A stretch of 64,000 nt of DNA from Fibrobacterota bacterium (GTDB taxonomy: Bacteria > Fibrobacterota > Fibrobacteria > UBA11236), in contig JAQBPO010000092.1 in NCBI GenBank assembly GCA_028287465.1, positions 1 to 64,000 on the forward strand, in the 5' to 3' direction. Shown piece by piece: positions 48,147-56,677 of the stretch (positions within the stretch are counted from its first letter, which is position 1; each line of letters begins with the position of its first letter). The notes below the pieces were generated by a model. The model did not search any database, was not told the origin of the DNA, and worked only from the letters and a program-made list of their open reading frames with translations. The translations under genes were made by a program, and so were the position numbers.

Positions 48147-49004
48147 CTAGAGGGCTATTTCCATCTTCTCGCGGGCGAAGGCCACGTCCAACTTCGGATT
48201 AAGGGTCCGGCACTTGTCCTTCACCTCGGCCTCGTAGCCTTCCAGGAAATCGTCGTTGTGGTTGGGGTCGTGGTGGAAGACGATGTATTTCTTCACGCCC
48301 GCGTACCCGGCGAGTTCGAAGCCCTTCTCCCAGGTGGAATGGCCCCAACCCTTATACTTGGTCTCGTATTCTTCCGGCGTGTACATGCCATCGTAGATGA
48401 GGAGGTCGGCTCCCTTGGCCAAGTCCCCGATATTCAGGTCCATGCGGTTCGCGTAATGCTCGGTATCGGTCGCGTAGACGAAGGCCGTGCCTTTGCGCAA
48501 GTCATCCAACCGGTATACCAGGACGCCGTTCGGGTGGCAGCCCTGGGCGCAGGTGACCTTGGCGATGGTTTCCCCGGCAGGGGACTTGATGGGGATGGAT
48601 TGTCCCGGAGTGATATCAGAGTAGGTGAATTTCGCGCCGAGCTGGTGCAGGGATACGGGGAAGTTCGGCCCTTCCATCTGCCCGGCCAGGATTTCGCCCA
48701 GGGTATTGTCGGCCTTGCCGCGGCCGTAGACGTCGATGCTGTATCCGTCCCGGTATCCGGGCCCGAAAAAGGGGAAGCCTTGGATGTGGTCCCAATGGAC
48801 ATGGCTCAGGAACATGTCCAGCTTGGGTTTGTCCTTGCGCTCGAGGATGGTATTGCCGAGGTTGCGGATGCCGGTGCCCGCGTCGAAGATCACGATGTTT
48901 CCGCCCAGATCGGCGGAGAGGCAGGACGTATTGCCGCCGAACCGGACCGTTTCTTCGGAGGGGGTGGGAATGCTTCCCCGTACGCCCCAGAACCGTAGTT
49001 TCAT
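48147..49004 (-). CDS. Metallo-beta-lactamase-fold hydrolase
   Basis: The 285-residue product begins KLRFWGVRGSIPTPSEE, typical of the phosphodiesterase-like MBL subgroup, and has the metal motif SHVHWDHIQG (H68, H70, D72, H73), with later His/Asp (AQGCHPNG, VYATDTEH, VFHHDPNHND). Such enzymes hydrolyse phosphodiesters or small esters; the substrate is unknown. No signal peptide. The start matches the family N-terminus. It is on the same strand as proS but 255 bases away. Confidence 0.85.
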   Translation of the reverse strand: MKLRFWGVRGSIPTPSEETVRFGGNTSCLSADLGGNIVIFDAGTGIRNLGNTILERKDKPKLDMFLSHVHWDHIQGFPFFGPGYRDGYSIDVYGRGKADNTLGEILAGQMEGPNFPVSLHQLGAKFTYSDITPGQSIPIKSPAGETIAKVTCAQGCHPNGVLVYRLDDLRKGTAFVYATDTEHYANRMDLNIGDLAKGADLLIYDGMYTPEEYETKYKGWGHSTWEKGFELAGYAGVKKYIVFHHDPNHNDDFLEGYEAEVKDKCRTLNPKLDVAFAREKMEIAL

Positions 49005-49064
49005 TTCTCTTATGCCTCAGCGCCCGTCATTTGCACCATTTTAACCCATTTTCCCGGGATTCCA

Positions 49065-49183
49065 CAACAAGATATTGTTGTTTTGGCATGTCGTAAGGGA
49101 GGCAGCGGCCGGAATGTGATAGGCCACACAGGCCTCGGCCGGTAAATCGGGACGTCGAATGCGAAACCAGGCCGCATTCGACG
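49065..49183. other. Two inverted repeats between proS and the MBL gene
   Basis: CAACAA-GATA-TTGTTG at 49065-49080 is a perfect short palindrome near the MBL promoter (minus strand). CGTCGAATGCG at 49153-49163 pairs perfectly with 49173-49183 (11 bp, 9-base loop), 77 bases after the proS stop; it may be the proS terminator, though no T-tract follows. The rest of the 255-bp gap shows nothing clear. Confidence 0.5.
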
Positions 49184-49259
49184 ATCCGGGGGTCAGGCAA
49201 CCCTGGACAGGAATGGTCCGATCGGAGGCCTTCCGGTCGGGGGATTTCCGGGGTGCAAA

Positions 49260-50975
49260 CTAGGCTTTGTAGAAGTCCTGCAATTTCCGACCCAGCTCGC
49301 CGATAGGGATCTTGGTGAATTCCTTCTCACGGCGCGGTTTCCATTCCGCGAGTCCGCCTTCAGCCAAGCCTTTCTTGCCCACGGCGATGCGGATGGGAAT
49401 GCCCCAGAGATCCGCATCCTTGAATTTGACGCCGGGGCGTTCGTCCCGGTCGTCGAAGAGCACTTCCAGGCCCAGGGATTCCCATTCCTTGACCAGCTTG
49501 GCGCAGGTGTCCATGACTTCGGGTTCGCGGCCGATATTCAAAAGGTGTACATGGAACGGGGTCAGTTCCTTGGGCCAGATGGGGCCGAATTCGTCATGGG
49601 AGTTTTCGATCACCGAAGCCATCAGGCGGCCCACTCCTATGCCGTAACATCCCATGGTCGGGGTCTGTTGCTTGCCTTCCTCATCCAGGTAGGTGCAGCC
49701 CATGGATTGGCTGAACTTGGTCCCGAGCTTGAAGATGTTCCCGATTTCGATCCCGCGCACCGCGCGCAGCACCGATTTGCCGTCCGGGGCCAGGTACCCT
49801 TCCTGGGCCTTGGCGAAATCGCCGCAATGAGGCGTAGTGAAGTCCCGGCGGAAATTCACGTGCTTATAATGGAATCCGTCCTCGTTGGCGCCGCCGACCA
49901 GGTTGCCGCCTTCGCTGACCGAAAGGTCGGCCAATACCAGCAGGTCCTTGCGCTCCGCGATCCCGATGGGGGACGCGTATCCGGGAACGATGCCGAAGGA
50001 GCGGATGAACTCCTCCTGGGCCGGCAGGAGCCACGGCACCTTCAGGTAGTTCCGCAATTTGACCTCGCTGATTTCCAGATCCCCGCGGATGACGGCGAAG
50101 ACCAGGCATTTCTTCTTGTCCTGTTCGGCTTCGAAGAGCACGGCCTTCATGGTATGTTCGGGTTTCATCCCCATGAACGCGGCGACGTCCTCGATGGTTT
50201 TCTTTCCCGGCGTGGGTACCTTCTCCAAGGGGAGTGGATCCGACTTCGCGTGAACGCGCGTGAACTCCGCGATTTCCTGGTTGGCGGAATAGGAGCCGTC
50301 CTGGGAGATGATCAGGTAGTCCTCGCCGAATCCGGATTCGAGCATGAATTCATGGGCGATTTTCCCGCCCATGATGCCGGTGTCCGATTTGACGACGATG
50401 GGCTTGATGCCGGCGCGGGCGAAGATGTTCTCATAGGCCTGGTAAGCGCGTTGGTAGTACGCGTCGAGATCCGCATCGTCCTTGTGGAAGCTGTAGGCGT
50501 CCTTCATGACGAATTCGCGCACGCGCACGAGGCCGCCGCGGGATCTCGGTTCGTCCCGGAATTTCGTCTTGAACTGCCAGATCATGAAGGGCAATTGCTT
50601 ATAGGAGGAAAGCACGTAACGGGCCAGATCCGTGATGGCCTCCTCGTGGGTCATGGCCAGGACCATGTGATGCTCGGAGCGATCCTTGAATCGGAGGAGC
50701 TCCGCGCCGATAACCCCGTAACGTCCCGACTCCATCCACAGTTCTGCGGGCTGCACCAGGGGCAGGTCGACCTCCTGCCCTTCGATCTTGTCCATCTCAT
50801 CGCGGATCAAGGCCTCGATCTTGTTCAGGATGCGCTTGCCCAAGGGCAGGATCGAATACAGGCCGGAGGCCAATTGCTTGACGTAGCCGCCGCGCAACAG
50901 GAAGATGTGGCTCGGCAATTCGGCGCCGGAAGGGGATTCACGGAGGGTTTTCAGGAGGTATTTGGATACTAGCAT
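49260..50975 (-). CDS. proS: Prolyl-tRNA synthetase (bacterial, with editing domain)
   Basis: Charges tRNA-Pro. The 571-residue product is of the long bacterial type: class II motifs (GGYVKQLASGLYSILPLG, MTHEEAITDL, KFRDEPRSRGGLVRVREFVM), an inserted editing domain (about 225-400, with AFMGMKPEHTMKAVLFEA) and a C-terminal anticodon domain starting at VHLLNIG. ATG at 50975 matches the family start (MLVSKYLLKTLRESP); extending to 51134 reads into the divergent promoter. The ribosome site is weak. It is divergent from the SprA-like gene, about 80 bp away. Confidence 0.95.
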   Translation of the reverse strand: MLVSKYLLKTLRESPSGAELPSHIFLLRGGYVKQLASGLYSILPLGKRILNKIEALIRDEMDKIEGQEVDLPLVQPAELWMESGRYGVIGAELLRFKDRSEHHMVLAMTHEEAITDLARYVLSSYKQLPFMIWQFKTKFRDEPRSRGGLVRVREFVMKDAYSFHKDDADLDAYYQRAYQAYENIFARAGIKPIVVKSDTGIMGGKIAHEFMLESGFGEDYLIISQDGSYSANQEIAEFTRVHAKSDPLPLEKVPTPGKKTIEDVAAFMGMKPEHTMKAVLFEAEQDKKKCLVFAVIRGDLEISEVKLRNYLKVPWLLPAQEEFIRSFGIVPGYASPIGIAERKDLLVLADLSVSEGGNLVGGANEDGFHYKHVNFRRDFTTPHCGDFAKAQEGYLAPDGKSVLRAVRGIEIGNIFKLGTKFSQSMGCTYLDEEGKQQTPTMGCYGIGVGRLMASVIENSHDEFGPIWPKELTPFHVHLLNIGREPEVMDTCAKLVKEWESLGLEVLFDDRDERPGVKFKDADLWGIPIRIAVGKKGLAEGGLAEWKPRREKEFTKIPIGELGRKLQDFYKA

Positions 50976-51020
50976 GGCCGAAAGATAGCAAAACCCCAAA
51001 AGTCCAAGCCAACCGAAGGC

Positions 51021-51050
51021 TTGCGGCGGATCGGCGCCGGCCCTTATAAT
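51021..51050 (+). promoter_or_regulatory. Promoter TTGCGG-N18-TATAAT
   Basis: TTGCGG at 51021-51026 and TATAAT at 51045-51050 are separated by 18 bp, the best sigma70-like promoter in the window. The expected start site (about 51057) lies at the first start codons of the next gene, so the mRNA may be leaderless or have about 13 leader bases. Confidence 0.65.
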
Positions 51051-51054
51051 CGGC

Positions 51055-51819
51055 TTGGTGCAGTCCTCGATGTTCTCGCAGATAGCCTCGGTTTTCTCGA
51101 CCCATGGAGTGGTGCTTCCCGGCTCCGAGCGCATTCCCGTTTACAAGAAGGCTCCCGAAGCTCCCTGCGACCATAAGAACAACTGTTCCTGCTTCGCACC
51201 CAAGTTCGAGCAGGCTTCCGCGAAGCTGGAATTGTCCAAGCGGGCCCGGGACGGGATATCGGCGGCGGCCGCGCGGAAAGAGTCCGGTTCCATGGATGCC
51301 GCGGCGTCCGAAGGGGCGCCCGGTTCCAAGTCCTCCGATGGCAAGCCGCTAAGCGAGGATGAGAAAAGCCAGGTCGTTGACCTGGAGAAACGCGACCGCG
51401 AGGTGAAGGCCCATGAAGCCGCGCATTCCGCCAATGCGGGCGGGTTCGCCAAGGGCGGCGCCGGATATGAATATCAGACGGGTCCGGACGGCAGGAAGTA
51501 CGCCGTGGGCGGCCATGTGGATATCGACGTGAGCCCGGTACGGGGAGACCCGCAAGCCACCCTTCAGAAGGCGCAGACTGTGCAGCGCGCGGCTTTGGCC
51601 CCGGCGGATCCTTCCGGCCAGGACCGGGCGGTCGCCGCGGCCGCGGCCCAGATGGCCATGCAGGCCCAAAAGGAAATGAACCAGGGTGGAGAAGCGGGCG
51701 GGACCGGGGGCCCGGTGGACGGAAACCGCACGTCCCAGCCCGACGGCGGCCGCGACCCCAGGCGCGCCTATTCCCGGGTCCCATCCAGGACGGGATCGGG
51801 TCTCAGCGTCTACGCCTGA
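51055..51819 (+). CDS. SprA-related putative metalloprotease (HExxH)
   Basis: The product (up to 254 residues) contains SQVVDLEKRDREVKAHEAAH then GGAGYEYQTGPDGRKYAVGG and HVDIDVSPV, the core of the SprA-related family (PF12118, also called putative metalloprotease CJM1_0395 type). HEAAH at about 120-124 is an HExxH zinc site. The N-terminus has cysteine-rich CDHKNNCSCF; the C-terminus is Gly-rich and disordered. There is no clear signal peptide. Starts at 51055 (TTG), 51058 (GTG) or 51070 (ATG) are possible; the promoter at 51045 favours 51058 or 51070. Activity is untested for the family. Confidence 0.8.
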   Translation: MVQSSMFSQIASVFSTHGVVLPGSERIPVYKKAPEAPCDHKNNCSCFAPKFEQASAKLELSKRARDGISAAAARKESGSMDAAASEGAPGSKSSDGKPLSEDEKSQVVDLEKRDREVKAHEAAHSANAGGFAKGGAGYEYQTGPDGRKYAVGGHVDIDVSPVRGDPQATLQKAQTVQRAALAPADPSGQDRAVAAAAAQMAMQAQKEMNQGGEAGGTGGPVDGNRTSQPDGGRDPRRAYSRVPSRTGSGLSVYA

Positions 51820-51831
51820 TTCCGGCTCCTC

Positions 51832-52281
51832 TCAGCCGCCCCTGAGCGGCCAATCCTTGCGCTTCCTTTCCTCGTAGTCCGGCACCTGCCTCGGGTATTC
51901 CCCGTTCATGTACGGGGACGAGAAAAGGAAATCCGCCGAGGCCATATTGCTGACCACGGGGATGTTCCACACCACGGCGATGCGCAACAAGGCGCGCACG
52001 TCCGGGTCGTGCGGTTGCGCGGCCAGCGGGTCCCAGAAAAAAATGAGGACATCGACCTTGCCTTCGGATATCAAGGCTCCGATCTCCAAATCGCCGCCCA
52101 GGGGCCCGCTCCTCATCTTCTCGACCTGCAGTTTGGTTTCCTTTTCGATCAGGGAGCCGGTCGTTCCCGTGGCCATCAATTGGTGGACCGCCAAGGCTTC
52201 CCGATGGCGCTTGGCCCATTCCACCAGTTCCGCCTTCTTATGATCATGCGCGACCAAGGCGATGTTTTTCCGCTTGGGCAT
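51832..52281 (-). CDS. mgsA: Methylglyoxal synthase
   Basis: MgsA turns dihydroxyacetone phosphate into methylglyoxal and phosphate, bypassing lower glycolysis under phosphate limitation. The 149-residue product has [23 protein letters not shown], the catalytic-Asp segment [13 protein letters not shown] and [20 protein letters not shown], all near identical to E. coli. ATG at 52281 fits the family length (about 150); an extension to 52398 has no match. It is divergent from the secreted repeat protein at 52516 and convergent with the SprA-like gene, 12 bases apart. Confidence 0.95.
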   Translation of the reverse strand: MPKRKNIALVAHDHKKAELVEWAKRHREALAVHQLMATGTTGSLIEKETKLQVEKMRSGPLGGDLEIGALISEGKVDVLIFFWDPLAAQPHDPDVRALLRIAVVWNIPVVSNMASADFLFSSPYMNGEYPRQVPDYEERKRKDWPLRGG

Positions 52282-52515
52282 TGTGGTTTCGATGTATTCC
52301 AGGGCCAGCCTCCTTGTCCTCACGTACACTGCTGCACATAATGTACCTAAAGGTACGGAATCGCGTAAAAGCGGGAATGCGGACCCCAAAAAACCCATTC
52401 AATCATGGGGTGGGGTGGGTTCCGACACGACCTTTCGTCGGATACCTTTATGCCTGATTGAATGCGGCCGCCAGGGGATATGAGCGGTCCTTACCATTTC
52501 AACCTAGGGGATTCC
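52282..52515. promoter_or_regulatory. Divergent mgsA/secreted-protein promoter region with palindromes
   Basis: The 234-bp gap has a perfect GTACC-TAAA-GGTAC palindrome at 52343-52356, flanked by GTACA...TGTAC (about 52324-52346). CATTCAATCA at 52396-52405 is mirrored by TGATTGAATG at 52455-52464, and TCCGAC/GTCGGA brackets about 52421-52444 between them. Operators for the two divergent genes are likely; the nested arms could also form one RNA structure. AGGGG precedes the ATG at 52516. Confidence 0.55.
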
Positions 52516-54237
52516 ATGAAAAGAACCATTCGCTCGCTATTGTTTTCCGCCTTCCTGCTTCCGGCCTTCGCGGTCCAAGCGGCCATCGTTACCGGCACGG
52601 TCACCAACCGTTCTTCCGGAGATCCCATCGCCGGGGCCCGGGTAATCATCACCACCTTCGACGGCGGGACTTCCGCGGATACCACCACGACGGATGCCAA
52701 AGGCGTCTACTCCTTCGATAGCGTTTCCGTCGGGTTCCACAGCATGGTTGCGTCGATGACCGGATTCCAGCCGAGCACGGGCAACGTGAACGCCGCTACC
52801 AAGAACGGTTCGTACACCCTCAACATCTCCCTTCTTCCTTCCACGGGAGGCGTCTCGACCGGAATGATCGTCGGCACCATCAAGGATGACTCCACCAAGG
52901 AAGCCATCAAGAACGCGACCGTAATCCTGTCGCATCCGGCGGGCCGCGGCGGACCGACGCCCATCGACACCGTTCTCACCGATGGGGAGGGTCGCTACTC
53001 CTTCTCCGCGGTTCCCGCTTCCACGGGCTACATCGTCGTGGCAAGCGCCGAAGGCTATGCCAACGCCAGCAACAGCAACGTGACCGTGGTCGGCAAGGAT
53101 ACCGTAAGCGCTCCCCTGTCGCTCAAGAAGCTGCCCAAGCCCAATTCCGCCATCGTCGGCAAGGTCACGGATGCGGCTTCCAAGGAAGCCATTTCCGGCG
53201 CAACGGTAGTCTTGCGCAAGCGCGTAACCAGCGGCGCGACCCTGATCTGGCAGGCCATGGACACCGTCCAGACCAACGGCGAAGGCGCGTTCACCTTCTC
53301 CAGCCTGGCCGCTTCCGGCTCGACCTTCCCTTACTCACTGCTGGTTTCGAAGACCGACTTCACCAATGCCACTTCGGCGAATATCGTCCTCGCCGCCAGC
53401 CAGACGGACACCGTCAACGTGGCCCTGGTCAAGATCGCAAAGGGTGTCATGAGCGTATTCGTCGGACTCGATTCGACCGGTAACGCGGCCCTGGCCGGCG
53501 CCGAAGTGGCGGCCTCGCTGAACGCCCCCAGCGGCGAAATCTATACCGGTACCACGGACGCCAAGGGCTGGGTGACCTTCCCGAGCGTCATCGCAGGCAG
53601 CTATTCCGTTTCCGCCAATCTCCTCGGGTTCGTGAGCAAGGTAGCCGCCCGCACCGTGACCGCCAGTGAGAAGGACACGGGATACATCTACCTGGCCCGC
53701 GCCACCGCCCAGAATTCCAAGGCGCTTTCCGGCCTGGTCCGGGACGCGGACGGCAAGGCCGTCGCAGGGGCCAAGGTCATCCTTGAAACCAGCGGCGCAA
53801 ACGGCATCACCTTGTCCGCGACGTCATCCGCCACGGGCGACTATTCCTTCAGCGGCATTCCCAGCGCCATCGCCGGCGGTACGGTCACGGTCACCATGAA
53901 CGGGTATGCTGAATTCACCGCGCCGGTAACCTTGTCCGGAGCGGCGAGCTTCCTCAACGTGACCTTGAAGAAGGCCACGGGCATCTTCAGCATCGGCAAT
54001 GGCGCTTACAAGCTCCGCCTTGTAAAGAACGGCAACGGCCTGGCCTTGGAGTTCCCCGCTTCCGCTTCGGCAGGGCGGCTTTCGCTCTATGATATCCGCG
54101 GCGCCTTGGTGAGCGATATCGCGATCCCGGCCGGTTCCGTCCGCGCCGCCTTGAACGGTTCCGCCTCCGGCGCCCGCTTCCTGGTCCTTAAGCAGGGAGC
54201 CTCGGCGCAGCGCCTTTCCCTGCCTTCCGCGCCCTGA
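52516..54237 (+). CDS. Secreted protein of carboxypeptidase-regulatory-like repeats with sorting-like tail
   Basis: The 573-residue product has a signal peptide (RTIRSLLFSAFLLPAFAVQA). Five carboxypeptidase-regulatory-like (Ig-type) domains follow, each starting like VTGTVTNRSSGDPIAGARVI (about 22, 118, 209, 310 and 413), mean length about 95. The last 70 residues (RLSLYDIRGALVSDIAIPAG and GARFLVLKQG) resemble the C-terminal sorting domains of FCB-group type IX or related secretion. It may be exported and surface-anchored; whether a secretion system exists cannot be told from this window. AGGGG fixes the ATG. A strong terminator follows. Confidence 0.8.
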   Translation: MKRTIRSLLFSAFLLPAFAVQAAIVTGTVTNRSSGDPIAGARVIITTFDGGTSADTTTTDAKGVYSFDSVSVGFHSMVASMTGFQPSTGNVNAATKNGSYTLNISLLPSTGGVSTGMIVGTIKDDSTKEAIKNATVILSHPAGRGGPTPIDTVLTDGEGRYSFSAVPASTGYIVVASAEGYANASNSNVTVVGKDTVSAPLSLKKLPKPNSAIVGKVTDAASKEAISGATVVLRKRVTSGATLIWQAMDTVQTNGEGAFTFSSLAASGSTFPYSLLVSKTDFTNATSANIVLAASQTDTVNVALVKIAKGVMSVFVGLDSTGNAALAGAEVAASLNAPSGEIYTGTTDAKGWVTFPSVIAGSYSVSANLLGFVSKVAARTVTASEKDTGYIYLARATAQNSKALSGLVRDADGKAVAGAKVILETSGANGITLSATSSATGDYSFSGIPSAIAGGTVTVTMNGYAEFTAPVTLSGAASFLNVTLKKATGIFSIGNGAYKLRLVKNGNGLALEFPASASAGRLSLYDIRGALVSDIAIPAGSVRAALNGSASGARFLVLKQGASAQRLSLPSAP

Positions 54238-54280
54238 GCCCATCAAGGCCAAGGTAAGGATTTCCAAACCGTTTCTTGGA

Positions 54281-54308
54281 GGCCGGCCCCACCCGGGGCC
54301 GGCCTTTT
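54281..54308 (+). terminator. Intrinsic terminator after the secreted repeat protein
   Basis: GGCCGGCCCC at 54281-54290 pairs with GGGGCCGGCC at 54295-54304 (10 bp, ACCC loop), followed by TTTTCATTT. It lies 44 bases after the stop. Confidence 0.88.
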
Positions 54309-54386
54309 CATTTCCATTCCGATCCGCGTCCGGTCGGGACCGTCATCGCGAAACGCCCTTGCAGAATGGACGGGAACCGTTAGATT

Positions 54387-55355
54387 ATGGGAGGAAAACG
54401 TGGTTCGGTGGGGGGAAACGTGGGTCGAATTGGACTGCTTCTGGCATGGTCGTTCTTGATGGTCGGAGGGCCCGGATCGTCGCATGCCGTGGATGTCTCC
54501 GCTTTCCAGGCGCGAAGCCAAAAAATGGGCGCGGGAAAAACCATCGTTTACCGGCTCTTCGTCCCCAAGAATTATCAGGCCGGGAGGAAATATCCCCTGA
54601 TGCTGACCCTGCACGGCGCGGGGGAGCGGGGCAGCGACGATTCCCTGCAACTGTACCATGACTTCAACCGCATGTGGGCCTCGGATTCGATCCAGAACGC
54701 CCATCCCTGTTTCGTGGTGGCGCCCCAATGCCCAAAGGACAGCCAATGGGTGAACACCCCATGGGCGAAGGGCTCGTACGAACTGGACAAGATCACCATC
54801 AGCGAGCCCATGAAATCCGTGGTGGGCATCCTGGATTCCCTGGAGAAGGAATTCAATATCGATCGGGACAGGGTCTACCTTTCCGGCATATCCATGGGCG
54901 GGTACGGGACCTGGTTCCTGGCGATGAAATATCCTACGAGGTTCGCCGCTGCGGTGCCGGTTTGCGGAGGAGCCGATCCCCGGAAAGCCCCGGACATCGC
55001 CAAGCTTCCCATCTGGACCTTCCATGCGGAAGACGACGGCACGGTCCCTGTGGCGGGCACCAGGGAAATGGTGGCGGCCCTGAAAGCGGCGGGCAGCTCG
55101 GTCAAATACACGGAGTACCCAAAGGCTCTCGGCATCAACCATGCCTCCTGGGTTCCCGCCGGTAAAACCCCTGAACTGGTTCCTTGGGTTTTCCAACAGG
55201 TCCGTTCTCCGGTCAGCCTGCTTCCCTTTGGGACCGCCCCAGGTGCGCCTGGTTCCGCGAAAAAGTCCGGAGAAGAAGATCGCACCGATGCCCTGGGGAA
55301 AACAGGAAGGCCGGATCGGCATGCCCCTCCCGGTTTTTCCTGCCCGGTTCCCTGA
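54387..55355 (+). CDS. Secreted alpha/beta hydrolase (esterase/depolymerase-like, prolyl-oligopeptidase-type fold)
   Basis: The product (up to 322 residues) has a signal peptide (LLLAWSFLMVGGPGSSHA). The alpha/beta hydrolase core shows TLHGAGERGSD (oxyanion), the nucleophile in LSGISMGGYGTW, an Asp in HAEDDGTVPV and His in INHASW. The pattern is close to carbohydrate esterase and PHB-depolymerase-like enzymes. It probably acts in the envelope on acyl or feruloyl esters. GTG at 54420, just after GGGGGGAAAC, gives a better ribosome site than ATG 54387 and the same signal peptide, so the start is uncertain. The 70-residue tail is low-complexity. Confidence 0.75.
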   Translation: MGGKRGSVGGNVGRIGLLLAWSFLMVGGPGSSHAVDVSAFQARSQKMGAGKTIVYRLFVPKNYQAGRKYPLMLTLHGAGERGSDDSLQLYHDFNRMWASDSIQNAHPCFVVAPQCPKDSQWVNTPWAKGSYELDKITISEPMKSVVGILDSLEKEFNIDRDRVYLSGISMGGYGTWFLAMKYPTRFAAAVPVCGGADPRKAPDIAKLPIWTFHAEDDGTVPVAGTREMVAALKAAGSSVKYTEYPKALGINHASWVPAGKTPELVPWVFQQVRSPVSLLPFGTAPGAPGSAKKSGEEDRTDALGKTGRPDRHAPPGFSCPVP

Positions 55356-55370
55356 TGGCGTTCCGGAAAA

Positions 55371-55381
55371 AGCTATATTTG
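55371..55381 (+). promoter_or_regulatory. Promoter-like AGCTATATTTG box
   Basis: AAAAAGCTATATTTG lies just 12 bases before the ATG at 55393. TATATTTG fits the TAnnTTTG consensus of Bacteroidota -7 elements exactly. It matches the boxes at 1123 and 12319. The leader would be very short (about 5 bases). Confidence 0.45.
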
Positions 55382-55392
55382 AGGCCGGTTTT

Positions 55393-56121
55393 ATGGATCA
55401 ACCCGCCTTCTCCCGGCCTTCCCGCATTCCCAAGCTGCTAATCAGCCGAGCCTTGAAGGCCCTCGGCCTGATGATTTCCATGCTGGCCGTTTCCGCCTCC
55501 CCGGCTACCGCTGCCGCTTCTCCCGAGACCCACAAAAAAGAAGTCCGGTTTCCGGACGGGAAGCTTAAGGAAACCTATTCCTATTACCTGGACGACAAAA
55601 AGCACGAGGTCCGGGATGGGCTCGACGAGGAATTCTTCAATAGCGGCTCCAAAAAGGGGGAGATCCCCTGGCAGGATGGCAAGGAAAACGGACCCGTCAT
55701 CTACTACTACGCGGATGGGCGCAAATCCTACGAGGCCACCTATAAGGAAGGCAAAAAGAACGGCTATGCCACGGTCTGGTACCAGAACGGCCAGAAGCAA
55801 TGGCAGACCGTGTTCCGGGACGGCCTGACCCATGGGGTCTGGCGCGAATGGTACGCCGACGGGAAAAAGAAGTTCGAAGCGAACTATAGCGATGGAAAGC
55901 TGGAGGGCCTGGCCACCTGGTGGCACGAGAACGGCCGCCTCTGGCAAGAACGGTCCTTCCAGGCCGGAGTGCTGGTCAAAGGCACGGTGCGCGAATGGGA
56001 CAGGGCGGGGAGGCAGACCTTTCCTCCGCCCGATACCCAGGGTATGGGTTACGGCGAACCGGGCGAGCCGGGAAAACGCGACTCCCTGGTCGGGGGCTCG
56101 GACGCCCAGTCCGGAAATTGA
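55393..56121 (+). CDS. YwqK/MORN-like repeat protein with signal peptide
   Basis: The 242-residue product has a signal peptide ([21 protein letters not shown]) and about five YwqK-type MORN-variant repeats of the form [40 protein letters not shown] and so on. In Bacillus YwqK acts as an antitoxin, but the MORN-variant family is broad, and no toxin gene is next to this one. Proteins of this type often occur in the periplasm of FCB bacteria. The earlier in-frame start at 55141 lies in the preceding gene. It overlaps nothing and is followed by purE after 22 bases. Confidence 0.75.
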   Translation: MDQPAFSRPSRIPKLLISRALKALGLMISMLAVSASPATAAASPETHKKEVRFPDGKLKETYSYYLDDKKHEVRDGLDEEFFNSGSKKGEIPWQDGKENGPVIYYYADGRKSYEATYKEGKKNGYATVWYQNGQKQWQTVFRDGLTHGVWREWYADGKKKFEANYSDGKLEGLATWWHENGRLWQERSFQAGVLVKGTVREWDRAGRQTFPPPDTQGMGYGEPGEPGKRDSLVGGSDAQSGN

Positions 56122-56143
56122 ACGGGACCCGAGACAAGGCGGA

Positions 56144-56674
56144 ATGATGGCCAAAACCGACAAGCGATCCAAGTCCCGCGCCTTCTCGGGCGGAAAACCC
56201 CTGGTCGGGGTGATCATGGGCAGCATTTCCGATTGGGAGACCATGAAGGATGCGGCCAAGATCCTCGAGGATTTCGCCATTCCCTTCGAATCCAAGGTCG
56301 TTTCGGCCCATAGGACCCCGGAGCTCATGGTGGAATACGCCCAGGCAGCGAGCGGCCGCGGCATCGAGGTGATCATCGCGGGCGCGGGCGGCGCGGCCCA
56401 TCTGCCGGGAATGACCGCTTCCCTGACCTCGCTTCCCGTAATCGGGGTTCCCGTCACTTCCAAGCATCTGAACGGGATGGATTCCCTGCTTTCCATCGCC
56501 CAGATGCCGGCCGGCATCCCCGTGGCCACCATGGCCATCGGCAACGCCCGCAACGCCGGCCTGATGGCCGCGCGCATCCTCGCCATCAAATATCCGGCCA
56601 TCGCCGCCGCGGTCGACAAGCACCGCGCCTCCCTGGATCGGGACGTGCGCGCCATGAAGATCCCGGAGGCCTGA
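56144..56674 (+). CDS. purE: N5-carboxyaminoimidazole ribonucleotide mutase
   Basis: PurE (class I) converts N5-CAIR to CAIR in purine synthesis. The 176-residue product has [29 protein letters not shown] with the catalytic His, [15 protein letters not shown] and [17 protein letters not shown], and ends with [13 protein letters not shown]. Two adjacent ATG codons (56144, 56147) are possible; AAGG precedes both. It runs directly into purK (3 bases apart), which supplies N5-CAIR, confirming the class I assignment. Confidence 0.95.
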   Translation: MMAKTDKRSKSRAFSGGKPLVGVIMGSISDWETMKDAAKILEDFAIPFESKVVSAHRTPELMVEYAQAASGRGIEVIIAGAGGAAHLPGMTASLTSLPVIGVPVTSKHLNGMDSLLSIAQMPAGIPVATMAIGNARNAGLMAARILAIKYPAIAAAVDKHRASLDRDVRAMKIPEA

Positions 56675-56677
56675 GCC

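Noticed and set aside
55393-56121. Toxin-antitoxin system for the YwqK-like protein
   Set aside because: It has a signal peptide and no toxin gene adjoins it; the MORN-type repeats alone do not show an antitoxin.
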